From Mesorhabditis belari (taxonomy: Eukaryota; Nematoda; Chromadorea; Rhabditida; Rhabditidae): 64,000 nt of DNA. Made by a program: the position numbers and the translations under genes. Numbering within the stretch: position 1 is the first letter of the stretch; each line of letters opens with the position of its first letter. Location of the stretch: assembly GCA_958450365.1 (NCBI GenBank), contig CAUEEP010000400.1:248001-312000 (forward strand). The letters are read 5' to 3'. The notes under the pieces were generated by a model. The model was not told the DNA's origin and searched no databases. It saw nothing but the letters and a program-made list of their open reading frames with translations. Of this stretch, positions 1-9,984 are shown piece after piece.

Positions 1-121
1 TTACTGACAGTCACCGTTGTTGCTTTGTCGTTTCGACGAAAGGATCGCTTGAACTGCACGATCAAACGCCTAAATACATAATTGCTAAAGCCTAGAACTG
101 TGAAGCGTACTTAAGTGTCAA
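1..121 (-). pseudogene. CWC22/LET-858-like fragment (MIF4G part), cut by window edge
   Basis: Read on the minus strand this is the exon containing RRNDKATTVTV, followed upstream by intron sequence, as in the copies near 7700 and 22060. It is the end of a minus-strand CWC22-like copy whose remainder lies left of the window. The equivalent of 20114-22024 probably precedes position 1. CWC22 is a spliceosome-associated MIF4G/MA3 protein. Confidence 0.6.
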
Positions 122-204
122 TTGGAGTGTTGCGGAGTGTTGCGTAGTCTAGCTTTGAACGAGTTTTTCTCGACACTGGTTTATGTTGGTAAAGTTTTTC
201 GAAG

Positions 205-350
205 AAATTCAGAAATCGAACGATGACTTGGATCTTGGATCCGGATGGATGGTCGTATTTGGCAAAAACCGCTTCTTGGTACAAGGTTTGGTGGATGTTG
301 TGAACCAGGATTATCTTCATCTCAAGATTATTGATGAAAGAATGTGGTTT
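205..350 (+). pseudogene. C-type lectin domain fragment (CTLD exons a and b)
   Basis: After the acceptor 'gaaattcag' the frame gives a segment ending GWSYLAKTASWYK, then a 41-nt intron (gtttgg...ctcaag), then the start of the next CTLD exon (IIDERMWFDG). The exon is cut at about 350, before the AYC cysteine, where unrelated sequence (gene J) begins. It is a truncated piece of the lectin family seen intact at 36.5 kb and 58.2 kb. The same piece occurs at 22229-22374. Confidence 0.7.
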
Positions 351-351
351 G

Positions 352-452
352 ATGGTTTCCATTTGTCGAGTCATTTGGGGTAGCTGATTAAGAAAATCTA
401 TAGAAAAATTAGTGAGTGTAAAAGAGAATTCATCTACCTCGAAATTGATTTG
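352..452 (-). pseudogene. Fragment of unrecognised gene J
   Basis: The reverse complement matches 57520-57605, including the exon start FSMDFLNELPQMTRQME after an acceptor-like 'ctag'. Only the 5' part is present here. I do not recognise the protein. It is fused directly to the lectin fragment on its left, which shows a past rearrangement junction. Confidence 0.4.
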
Positions 453-454
453 AA

Positions 455-985
455 TTAACTATGCATTGGGCACAAATAAATGAATAAATATCGATGATTT
501 CGGATTTCCGTGATGATTTCACCTTTTTCCAGAATAAGCCGCACTTTTGTGTAAATAACTTCAATAATCTCAGCCTTCCATTCATGTTCTAAAAGTTTTA
601 ATTTTGTTTTATTATTTAACTCTAAATACCCACCTTCATCTTTCAACGAGCCTAACACCTCACTTGCTATTTCTGAGGCTTCATCGCCTGAACGCCTGAA
701 CCTGAACCTTTGATCTCGAAAAGCTACCTTCTTGGCCAATTTATATTCCAGATCGGTTGGATTGAAAAAGTGATGCCCGACGGTCTTCTTTTAACTATCG
801 GTCTAACTAACGGTCCTTTGAACGTAAATTGAGCCAAAATTAAAATTGCTTGTGGTTTGATGAGTGGATCCTCGTCGTCTTTTTTCTTTCTCGAAATCTT
901 TTGACTTTTGACATGTAGTTGTAGGAATGTCCTCCGAAGAGGAAAACGATGTCGACGAAGAAATGATTGCATCCAACCGTTGCTT
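455..985 (-). pseudogene. Unrecognised family D (acidic stretch plus KLAKKVAFRD segment)
   Basis: On the minus strand two open stretches overlap in different frames. The first carries KKKDDEDPLIKPQ and AQFTFKGP. The second reads HHFFNPTDLEYKLAKK then VAFRDQ, then a charged helical region (DEGGYLELNNKTKLKLLEHE) and ends in ITEIRNH. The change of frame between 'FKGP' and 'HHFF' means a lost intron or a frameshift. Copies lie at 22478-23008, 15197-15704 (inverted), 35460-36060 and a scrap at 40590-40686. The helical C-terminal part faintly recalls ENY2-like proteins, but I cannot support that assignment. Confidence 0.45.
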
Positions 986-1923
986 CTTTTGGAATCGAGA
1001 CCAGCCTCAGAAACGGTTCATCGCTTCGGTATAGGTTGGATGCAACTCTCCACAGCCAAATACCCTAATGGATCTGATCTTCTGAAATGTGTCTTTAAAA
1101 TTTGAGGGAGATCTTCTGATAAGACTTTTCGAGTGTCTGGTAATCACGACTCATCACCAGAAAACACGGAATGAAGAACGAACCCTTCTGGACTCTCTGA
1201 TCACTTTTTATCAAAACACGGAATTCTTTTTCATGACATCCATTTCCTCTCACTTTATTGTACTTAACAAAATCATTTAGAAGAAGTTGTCCGAAGCTCT
1301 AGTTGAAGTTGTTTGTAACGATGAGATTTCTACCGTTCTGCTACTGGTTTGGTTTCAATGTACTCTGCAACTAAAACACGACACGACATTTGACGTTGAT
1401 ACGATTGACTAGCGATTGATTCAGTAAGATAATACAGGAGAGCCCCTCCGTAAGCCCCAACTGTTTTGATAACGAAATCATGTGAGCTTAAATTCCTTGA
1501 CCAAAATGAATAGGCCCGGTTGTATTTCCAAGTTTCGATTGTTGATCGTTCGAATGAAGCTCGAAGCCGGCAATCCTTGACACAAATCTCGTTGGCAGTC
1601 CTTGTGGACCGTTTGGCCTATACCTCTCGAAATCTGAACGAGGGCCACTCGATGGTTTTCTTTGCTAATCTAAATGATTTTGAATTGCACTTAATGTGGA
1701 AATTTTATTTCTCGGTAATATTTTTAGAGTCGATAGCCGACTTTTGACAGAATTTTTGAAGTTTGTTTTAACAAATTTATACAATGATTCAGGCATCAGT
1801 AACCCGTTTAAGTTTTAAATTAATGAGTTGAGCAATTTCTTTTGTTGACGGGAGAAACTATTGACGGGATTGGATTCAGTAGGTAAAAATACCTATCCTA
1901 GCATCGTTTAAGAACTCTTTTTT
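986..1923. other. Non-coding stretch, repeated in inverted form at 14400-15195
   Basis: No convincing exon is visible. Short open frames here are not conserved between the direct and inverted copies. The block carries along with family D and Q, so it is passenger DNA of the repeated unit. Confidence 0.5.
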
Positions 1924-2260
1924 TGAGGGGCTAATGATAAACAGCCTCCAACATAGCGGAGGTCTACTCATGGAACGCCTCGTCGCTAGTGTATGAAAAG
2001 TTTAGTTTATAGAACTTTTAAAAAAACTACATATAAACAGCCCGGTTTTGGCACACCGCCCTGGAGGGGGCTTGATTTCGCATTAAGTGGAGATGAGGAG
2101 TCCTCATTGTGGATACTCCTCCTCCAAATGGCAGAGTTCGGAGTAGAAAAGGACAAAAGAGAAACAAATGAATAAAATAGATAAAATATTAGGCTGGCCG
2201 ATAAATTCGTTGAAATTTTTTTCTCTGAAAATATAGCTAAAATCGCCCCGGAATCACCCT
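1924..2260. repeat. Structured short repeat (hairpin-rich, SINE- or MITE-like)
   Basis: This ~300 bp block also occurs at 23947-24285 and, inverted, at 14085-14390. It contains perfect short palindromes (gaggagtcctc; cctccgctatgttggagg) and a GC-richer core than its surroundings. I see no long terminal inverted repeats or target duplication, so its class is open. It supplies most of the 3' half of a spurious 259-codon minus-strand frame. Confidence 0.35.
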
Positions 2261-2261
2261 G

Positions 2262-2790
2262 GACTGCACTAATTAGGAACGAAAGCTCCTTGATATCATA
2301 TTGTGGATATTTGCGATTCAAGGCGCTGCTCACCTCGCCGAGCAATTGGTCATCACTCCGCCTTGCTGCCATTTTCATTCCGTTTGGCCTCGGCCTCCGA
2401 AAAGAGGCAGTCTTTGTCAGATAAGCACCAATCAAGTAATCAGATATATCCATCCCTCCAAACGATTCTTCGATTCTTCCTTGAAATGATTTTCCGAAAT
2501 GAGATGAGTATCCGCTACCAATCATCACCAAGAAAGCCATGCAAAAATAACTCAGAAATCTGTGTGCCGTTTCTCGATCCCTGACCGGAGGAATTAAAGA
2601 ATGTTGAATGGGGTTTTGCGGGGAACACACATGAAAATACTCACATTTCTGTTTCAAACCCCGCGCTTTATCATTCACCAACTTCACACGAACCGACGGT
2701 TTTTTGTTTCCTGAAATGCCACTTTCGGTAGTTTCAACATATTCTATTCGAAGCGAGTTCCAAATTTTCACGACTTGCTGAGTCAATCCT
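2262..2790 (-). pseudogene. Unrecognised gene Q, partial
   Basis: On the minus strand, an exon with the conserved string PSVRVKLVNDKARGLKQKC is followed by a donor (gtgagt), and the 3' part carries SDDQLLGEVSSALNRKYPQ and DIKELSFLISAVQGD. The same two strings recur in diverged copies at 43838-44375 (minus) and in part at 13932-14075 (plus) and 47345-47600 (minus), which argues that they were once coding. The gene lies head to head with the lectin hydrophobic exon, about 150 bp away. The long open frame running through it crosses at least one intron and the structured repeat, so the real product is shorter. No family recognised. Confidence 0.4.
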
Positions 2791-2936
2791 CGGTTGGAAG
2801 GCGATCGCTTTTCTAAACAATTTCAGAGCTCTCAAAAGCTCTTTTCCGTAAAAAAAAAACAATCGTTTATCTCATCGTCGCCTCATTCGTTCTTCCCATT
2901 TCTCCGAATTCAAAACTAATCAACCAATTGATCGGA
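2791..2936. promoter_or_regulatory. Shared divergent 5' region between Q and the lectin hydrophobic exon
   Basis: The block from 'tttcagagctctcaaaagctc' to the ATG is conserved at 24815-24960, 44460-44589, 47600-47714 and 16910-17012. It ends in an acceptor-like 'attcag' or 'attgat' just before ATGGGTGTGATG. Conservation between otherwise decayed neighbours suggests a promoter/5'UTR, perhaps with a spliced-leader acceptor. Confidence 0.4.
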
Positions 2937-2963
2937 ATGGGTGTGATGGCCGTCGGTCTGTAG
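2937..2963 (+). pseudogene. Truncated lectin hydrophobic first exon
   Basis: ATG is followed by GVMAVGL and then a stop (TAG), because foreign sequence replaces the FITILLLFHQ segment found at 17013 and 47715. The identical break occurs at 24961 and 44590, so these three copies descend from one broken ancestor. Confidence 0.65.
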
Positions 2964-3096
2964 AAGAAGTGTCGGTTCCAAAGTAACTTCTAAAAAGAAG
3001 TGTAGAAATAAGCTATGTAGCTTAGCTCAGGCTCAAAATAGGCAGGCCACTATAAGTAGGTAGCTCAAGTCGCAGCTTTTACGGAAATTACAAATA

Positions 3097-3645
3097 AGGT
3101 TGGTGCAAAAGTCTTTGCAATCTTTTTTGTCTTTCCTTCTCGAACTCTCTAGGCCGTCCTCCGACCGGCTGATGTATGCTTTTGTTTACTTCAACCCTTG
3201 ATCATTCAACCCTGACAACACGAAATGCAATACTGCTGAATTCTTTTATAGATTTGGGCTTACTTTGAAACTACCGAAAATCTACCCACGGGATATTTTC
3301 GACATGTCATTCTATTTTACTTTAAATAACACGCAAATGCCCCTTCGCTAAAAAGAAATTATCGATCTTTACGGGTAAGGATCGGCGACTATGGAAACCA
3401 TCTACAATTGGTATCAACGCTTCCAAAAGAGCGACTTCTCTCTTGAAGATCAGGGCGACCGACTGGTCTTGAAGAATCTGGATCGTACCGCGGTTTACCA
3501 TCATCATCAATCTATAGGCTATAAATTAAAATTCGGGTCGTGGGTCGCACATGAACTGACTGATGTGATGAAATGGAAGAGGCTATCTGTAACGGCCGCT
3601 CTACTCTCGCGTTATCACCTTTGATTTTTTTCGTGGCATTTTTTT
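3097..3645 (+). mobile_element. Degraded mariner relic (N-terminal transposase half)
   Basis: It begins with a mariner-type end (aaggttggtgcaaaagt). A frame with METIYNWYQRFQKSDFSLEDQ matches the DNA-binding region of mariner transposases. It is followed by YKLKFGSWVAHELTD and LLSRYH, the usual linker before the catalytic domain. The catalytic domain is absent and frames are broken, so the relic is inactive. Further copies are at 25120-25668 and, more decayed, at 44749-45199. Confidence 0.75.
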
Positions 3646-4780
3646 TCGTGACATGCGTGGGCTGAGAACGCGTTCCATTTCGAATTGTTTTCTTCAATTT
3701 AGCGCTGAATTTCCGCGGGATTGATAACATTTTTGTGTTCTTTCGAGCTCGATTTTCAGCTCTTTTTGGAAACTAATCAGCTCGGTAGTTGAGTGTTCGA
3801 ATTCTTATGCTTCTTGCCAACTTCATTTGTTGCTGCTCTTCAAAATTTGTTGATTACACATTTTAACAGAGCATCTCCCCTATCATCAAGTTCCAAATCT
3901 TTCTTACTGAGCTTTCTGTTATATGGTTTTAGGTATGTGAATCTTGAGAATTCTTGCGAATCCAGCTCGCCAATTTTGTTGTGTGTATTGTCTTAGCTTC
4001 AGACAACTATCACTTTGAATCTGTGATTTGGTGTCTTGATAATCGTGTTAGATTTATTCAAGAAGTTTCAATCAAACCCGACCCTTGGCCCTTCTCTCTT
4101 AACCCATTGACCAACATCCAATTTTTCTTCATGAGAGAGGTGTTAATTTTAACTCACACAGCAAACTTCAAAACGAGCTTCCCTTCTCTCCTTCCTATCT
4201 CCACAGCCCAATTGCAGAATCTCTTCAAACATACTTCTTCTGAGCATATCCCCATCTTTTAAAACCTTATCTCTGCTCGGAACCTCTCCCTTTTCCTCAT
4301 CGCAATGAACAACTTCCCCTCCTTAAATTAACATTCACAATTGTTTCTGACGCATCATTTAATATTTTAGGAGTCATATCGTTCACCAAAGCAAACATCT
4401 GTCGCATTCGTAACAATGGGGTTTCTACGGATTCTTCTACTGGTTTGAATTAAATGAATCCTGTAACTAAAACCGAATTCCAGACTCTCTGTCTACTGGC
4501 CTTTTCCCATCTCGTTGAGGGATTACGGTAAACTTAGAGTTATATCGATTGGGCTGACAATAAGAGATTTTTCCGTGGCGGTGGCCGAATCAGTGTGCCG
4601 CGAGGTAGGGTGGATCGCCCGGCCAAAGTTCCAAGACTCGAAAGAAAACTCAGGTGTTTGGTCATTTGAAGTCACTCAAAACACCCAATTTCAGTCAGCC
4701 GAAACCCTTCCAATTGCCCATTCCGGATAAGGGAACTTATCATCGGCAGTTAGTGTCTTAATGCCTTTTAAAAGTCAATC
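3646..4780. other. Mostly non-coding; possible retroelement pol scrap near 4270-4420
   Basis: No intact gene is seen. On the plus strand near 4335-4400 one frame reads VSDASFNILGVI, which looks like the RT/RNase H boundary of LTR retroelements (DAS motif). The match is short and flanked by stops. The rest shows no conserved exon. Confidence 0.25.
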
Positions 4781-4782
4781 TG

Positions 4783-5561
4783 AGAATGTTCAGTGAGTAC
4801 AAGACGCTGATCAACGTTCAACCAAGACGACATAGCTACGATCCCGGATATCGACAGAATCATGATCAATATGTGTAGTGTCAAACAAACAACAAGAAAT
4901 AGTAGTTCATTGCTTTCTAGATCAAAATACACTCGCAAAGAAGGATACAACTCGATTCACTACCCGGCAATCAATGAGTGAGTGATTTGAAGAATCTGGC
5001 TCAAAAACCCAAGACTCACAGAAAGCCATCTGCTCATCTTTTGCCTCCACGTGCCAACGACTACACGGCTCCCAGAAATCCCCTCGAGAAATTGTGAGTC
5101 GATCCGTGAAATTACATGAATGTTTCGACCATTTGCAGAGTGATCAAACCAACTTTTGCCGATCATCTCAAGAAGAATCCTGCTCCAATTGACATGGCAG
5201 AGTCTCAACGGATGGCCAGCGAACCTTCAAGAATAGTGACATCGAGTACAGCCGTCAACTGCCCGAGAATCCTGGATATCGATACGTGAGGTTTGTTTGA
5301 ATGTTGGAAAGCTTTAGCCTACCTATTCAATCTAGTCGTCTATCGGGCTCCGGACATCGTGACGATCGCATTGAGGGTTTCGGATTCAAAGCGGATGGTC
5401 GTCCTGTTGTGATGCCCGTCAAGTCCGAGCACATCTATCGACATTCGGATTTGGGGACACGGGGACAAGCATCGCTTCAGTGAGTTCTCCAATTCTTTTA
5501 ACCAGGGGGGCAAAGCACACCATCGTTCGCTTTGCCCACTGGCTGGTTCGAAGTCCCGTGA
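4783..5561 (+). pseudogene. Unrecognised gene K, C-terminal exons (copy A)
   Basis: Consistent exon chain on the plus strand: a tyrosine-rich stretch (RRHSYDPGYRQNHDQYV); an exon ending GYNSIHYPAINE; after a 50-60 nt intron, KPSAHLLPPRANDY...PLEKL; then VIKPTFADHLKKNPAPI; and a last part with RIEGFGFKADGRPVVMPV. All junctions are phase 2, which supports the splicing. Against the copy at 50880-51400 an extra base after 'PAPI' breaks the frame. A G-run (six here, five in copy B) changes the C-terminus. The composition resembles a cytoplasmic tail. No family recognised. Confidence 0.45.
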
Positions 5562-6120
5562 AAGTCTGGAGATCGTAGCATACAAGATCATTTAAGCAAT
5601 TTTTCAAGAGGGCGATTCAGGAAATGCTTGCCAATATGTTTTTATGACGAAAAAGAGGTAAAATAATGCGATGAAGAAAGGGGCGTTGAGCTAGTATCAC
5701 CCAAATAAAAAAAGGTGAAAAAAGGTGCAAGCTTTAGCGCCGAAAATTTTCAGGAAGCACCGTTATCAGTATTTTATTTCAAAAAATGTAGAAGTTCATT
5801 ATTTAGCTGAATATCTTTAATTTACTTCTAGCGGTTTAAAAGAGTTCAGTCGAGCAATTATTTTATTTTTCGCGTGCTCTTGGATCAGCCAATCTTACAT
5901 TTTTTCTATTTCTGCCACCCGTTCTCTTCTCTCGTGCAAAAACCACAATGTCCCTTCATAAAGCGCCTAGTTAGATGCCTGTCCTGTATTCGAATCCTTT
6001 TCTTCCAAAAATTATTCCGTAAAACCATTCTTTTTGTTTACGAGGACGCCTTCCCGCGTCAATCTTGCTCTTTTTAACGTTTTATCTACTCAAATTCGTT
6101 TTTAATTTTGTTTTCAGAGC
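5562..6120. promoter_or_regulatory. Upstream region of the SmF copy with likely spliced-leader acceptor
   Basis: No gene is seen here. The last bases before the SmF ATG are 'ttttgttttcagagc', an acceptor placed 3 nt before the start codon, as expected of a trans-splice site in nematodes. Confidence 0.4.
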
Positions 6121-6569
6121 ATGTCTGTTCAACCAGTCAACCCAAAGCCGTTTCTCAATGGACTCGCCGGAAAGCCAGTTGTGTGCAGATTGTAGTGGGG
6201 AATGGAATATCGAGGCGTCCTCATCTCGGTCGACGGTTACATGAATGTCCAGGCGGGGATGTCTTTGTGTGAAGTTTTTATGGCATAGCTTAAAGCTAGT
6301 TTGGAGAGGTACGTCCTGAATTTTGTTAGTTTTTATGTCGCTTGTGAACAGTCAGATATATGGCGAGTGGGCTTGCTTAGGCCTAGGCATCCACAAATAA
6401 ATTTTTTTTCTTTTAGATGGCTAACGCGGAGGAATACATTGATGGAACAAACACTGGAGCTTTGGGAGAAATGTTAATAAGGTGATTAGTGCGACTTTTG
6501 TCTAATTTGTTTAAATCTAGGTGCAACAACATCCTCTACATCGGAGGCGCCGAAGACTCGGAAGGTTGA
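6121..6569 (+). pseudogene. SmF-like (snr-5) gene copy with premature stop
   Basis: Three exons (about 6121-6252, 6417-6481, 6521-6569) encode the small Sm fold protein F of the spliceosomal snRNP core. The protein starts MSVQPVNPKPFLNGLAGKPV. Sm1 continues WGMEYRGVLISVDGYMN and Sm2 is GEMLIRCNNILYIGG, with the usual total length near 85 residues. Codon 25 is TAG (6193-6195) where the family has lysine (RLKWGMEY). The first intron begins 'gcgggg' instead of a GT donor. Both defects are also in the second copy (28713-29161), so they are not single read errors. A functional snr-5 must lie elsewhere. Confidence 0.85.
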
Positions 6570-6819
6570 TCGCCTAGTTTTCATTATTTATCATTTTGCT
6601 AACTTGTTGAGTGTGTAACGTGATTATTGATCGCTTCCGTATTTTCATGAATAAAGTTTAATTTGTTGAGTTAATATATTAACGGTTCATGGTGCATGAA
6701 TCAAACGCAATGCCTATAAACTAGAAAGTTTGCATGTGAACTAAAAGGAAATGTTGTTACTGTTGTGTGAGGCACTTATCAGAACTCAGTTTTATGGCAA
6801 TGAAACATTCAACAATGAA

Positions 6820-9043
6820 ATGATGATGATGACGAAACAAGAACGTTCACCAGAAAGACGCAGAGGTGGCGACCGCTCACCGAAAAGGCGGAGACGGTTA
6901 GTTTTAAAGATGGTCTTGGTTTACAGCTGATTTAGGTCACCATCTCCTAAACGTAAAGCTTCTCCAGAAAGGCGAAGACGGTAATAGAGCTTTGCTGCTT
7001 TTTTCATGAAAATTATTTAGATCTCGATCACCAAAGCGTCATGCCAGTCCTGAAACGGTTAGTTTAACCTGGGTTGCATTCAGTATTAGTGATTTAGGTC
7101 GCTAACGTCAAAACGTGCTCGACGTGAAGAATCACCAGAAAAGGCAAAAGAAAATGAAGCTCCTCAAAAAAGTATACAAGAAAACTTTGTTGAAGTAAAT
7201 ACATTTTAGGAAAAGAAAGAGCCTGTTGATTTAATGCGTTCTCGCACTTGAGGGGCATACATCCCACCAGCGAAGTTGAAGTTGATGCAAGAACAAATTC
7301 AGGTAATGCATCAAATGGTAACGTGGCCACAGAAAAAAATTAGGATAAAGCGGGTGAGCAACTTCAACGATTGAATTGGGAGCGTCTGAAGAAAAAGATC
7401 CACGGTCTCGTCAATAAAGTCAACGCCAGCAATCTTGTCGGAATTGTGCGAGAGCTTCTTCCAGAAAACATTATCCGTGGAAAGTTTGTTTTTTTCTCAG
7501 CATTTTCTCAAGTAAACAAAATTTTAGGGGTTTGCTGACTGGATCGATAATTCAAGCACAAGTCTTTTCTCCAACATTTTCACATGGTGACGCTGATGGA
7601 ATGAATGATTCCAAGTTTGCTGTTATTGGTGAATTGACACTTAGTATGTTTCACAGTTTTAGGCTTTAGAAATTATGTATTCAGGCTTTTGATTGTGCAG
7701 TTCAAGCGATATTCTCGTCGAAACGACAAAGCAACAACGGTGACTGTCAGTAAATTTCTCGCACATTTGATCAAGTGGTATGCTTTTTTTGAATATGAAT
7801 TCGCTGCATATTTAGGCTCACGAGCTGCTTGCTCTTGAGATCATGCTTTTGATGCTTAAAACACCAACGGAAGATTCAGTGGAAGGGTGTATTGCTTTTC
7901 TGGAAGAATGTGGCGCGAAACTGACAGAGGTTTGCTTTATTTAGGAACGCTTATTGAGAAATGATTTGTTAGATTGCCCCGCGTGCCTTGGACAATGTTT
8001 TCTCAAGACTTCGAAACATTCTGGCTGAGGCGCAATTGGATTCACGTATTCGTTATATGATTGAAACTGCAATGGCAATTCGGAGAGATAAATTTGCGGT
8101 CTTTTTTTAGTTCTATTGCCTGGCAAAGTTTGTTCTTTAAAGACTACCCAGCTTTAATTGATGAACTCGATCTTATTTCGGAAGAGGACCAAATTACACG
8201 TACCCTTTCCCTTGAAGATGGTACCGATCCTGAAAATATGCTTAAGGTAAATAATATAAAAGAGCCACATTTTTTTTTTCGTTTTAGCCGGAACTCATTC
8301 ACATGTTCGTAGATTGTTGTGCACAGCAACGTACTTATGAAAGGTTTTATGGACTTCTCTGCGAGCGTTTTTTGTCGGCTGAAATGTGAGTTTGAAGTTA
8401 GTTTTAAAAGTATATGACCATTTTTTTTTATTTTAGACTACTTTTGAGACGATATTTCGTGAGACTTATCAAACTATCCATCGCTTTGATATTACGAAAC
8501 TGAGGAATGTGGCTCGTTTAATCAGTCATTTGCTTTTCACAGATGCCATTACTTGGGATGTAAGTCTTTATGCGAATATTTACTTTTTCTTATCCATATT
8601 TAAAGTGTTCAAATTTAGGTTTTGAGCGAAATCGATCTGAACGAGAATGAGACAACTTCTTCCGGCAGCATCTGCATCAAAACCATTTTTCTTGAATTGG
8701 CTCAAATGATGGAACTTCCAAAGCTGTATGAAAGAATCTGTGATCCGTAAGTTTAGAGATTTTCTAGAGTTCATTAATCTTTAGTACATTGCAAAATGCG
8801 TTTCAGGGACTTTTTCCTCGGGACAACCCAGCCAATACTAGCTTCGCCATCAATTTCTTCACATTAATCGGTCTTGGTGGACTGACGTAAGAAAGATTTG
8901 AGAAAGCTAATAAGGGTATAAATTTTAGGGTGGATCTTCGCGAGTTTTTGGGAAAAGGCGGAAAGAGGCAGAAAAGAAGGCACAGTTTTGTTAAGAATTC
9001 TTCAAGAATGCTTCATGATTCCTCAAGATTGAAAGGCCAATGA
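6820..9043 (+). pseudogene. CWC22/LET-858-like spliceosome factor, damaged copy A
   Basis: Multi-exon gene with an N-terminal RS-rich region (MMMMTKQERSPERRR, SPSPKRKASPERRR), the conserved link before MIF4G, the MIF4G domain ([54 protein letters not shown]) and part of MA3 ([48 protein letters not shown]). CWC22 positions eIF4A3 for exon-junction-complex loading. Defects: TGA at 7249-7251 within RT-GAYIPPAK; loss of the linker and first half of MA3 that are present at 20114-22145; an extra T near 8370 (absent in copy B) breaking CERFCRLK; and no serine-rich tail. Probably not functional. Confidence 0.85.
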
Positions 9044-9340
9044 TTTTTTTTAATTTCCTTGGAAATGGAAAAGCTCTTGGAGCAGAGGAAAGCCACCGAT
9101 CTCAACACAAATGTTTGCTTCTCCGAAAATGGGACAGAATCTGTATCGAAAGTTCTGGGGGAGTCGATCGAAATCATTTGATAATCCCTTTCGAGGAGCA
9201 CAACAAATACGGACGATTGGAGAATCAATTCCTGTTCTCAACGAACACCATTACGGCTCATCGTTCCAAAAAAAATCGTCACATTGAGCCGTTTCAAACT
9301 CAAATTCCGTGTCATTTGTAAATCGGGCATTTGGTTGGAG
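9044..9340 (+). other. Unrecognised conserved segment 3' of CWC22
   Basis: A short frame MEKLLEQRKATDLNTNVCF and the following bases are shared with 31635-31930 and, inverted, with 19779-20045, always next to the CWC22 3' end. Two other frames are also open, so I cannot choose a product. It may be 3' flank of the ancestral CWC22 locus rather than a gene. Confidence 0.3.
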
Positions 9341-9955
9341 TAATTAATTCCAAAATTCCTGTTATTGGTGAATTGACACACTTAATGTATGCTGTCATAT
9401 GCTGTCAACAAGTGGTATGCTGTTTTTCTTTGAATATGGATTCGATGCATATTTAGGCTCACGAGTTGCTTTCTCTTGAGCTCATGCTTTTGATGCTTAA
9501 AACACCAACGGAAGATTCAGTGGAAGTGTGTATTGCTTTTCTGAAAGAATGTATCGCGAAACTGACAGAGGTTTGCTTTATTTAGGAACGCTTATTGAGA
9601 AATGATTTGTTAGATTGCCCCGCGTGCCTTGGACAATGTTTTCTCAAGACTTCGAAACATTCTGGCTGAGGCGCAATTGGATTCACGTATTCGTTATATG
9701 ATTGAAACTGCAATGGCAATTCGGAGAGATAAATTTGCGGTCTTTTTTTTAGTTCTATTGCCTGGCAAAGTTTGTTCTTTAAAGACTACCCAGCTTTAAT
9801 TGATGAACTCGATCTTATTTCGGAAGAGGACCAAATTACACATACCCTTTCCCTTGAAGATGGTACCGATCCTGAAAATATGCTTAGTGGGTGAACTAAA
9901 AAATTTAATTTTCGATCAACTTGGCTTTCAAACAAACTTTACAGACATTTTCGAA
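9341..9955 (+). pseudogene. Second CWC22-like fragment (MIF4G C-terminal part)
   Basis: It repeats the exons for the TDDSVE and LDLISEEDQIT segments, starting inside a piece of the VIGELT exon fused to 'acttaatgtatgctgtc'. Unlike the larger copy it continues past MLS into GELKNLIFDQLGFQTNFT, as the inverted copy near 21500 does. It then runs into lectin sequence at about 9960. Substitutions against the first copy (e.g. [10 protein letters not shown]) show it is an older duplicate. Confidence 0.75.
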
Positions 9956-9984
9956 AAACTCTGGCTTCGAAACCCAAATGTGAG

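Larger units (their letters stand above)
1..9876. repeat. Segmental duplication, copy A
   Basis: This segment matches 22025-32462 base for base except for runs of one base whose length differs by one, and for a tandem insertion present only in the second copy. The match starts at the window edge, so the true left end is not visible. It ends just after the bases 'ggtaccgatcct', where copy A continues in CWC22-like sequence and copy B switches to a lectin intron. Within the segment are family D, gene Q, a mariner relic, gene K, an SmF pseudogene and CWC22 pieces. Either the duplication is very recent or the assembly repeats the same DNA twice. Confidence 0.95.

Noticed and set aside
111..374. 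Minus-strand frame opposite the CTLD fragment (also 22135-22398, 12333-12536, 37668-37907, 58842-59147)
   Set aside because: It is the antisense shadow of the conserved lectin exons and recurs only because those exons recur.
2007..2786. A 259-codon minus-strand open frame (and its copy 24031-24810) as one gene
   Set aside because: It crosses an exon border of Q (gtgagt after KQKC) and runs into a structured repeat; only two short blocks are conserved in other copies.
8010..8110. A tRNA or other structured RNA gene within the repeated segment
   Set aside because: The region is a MIF4G exon; I found no cloverleaf here or elsewhere that I could support by eye.
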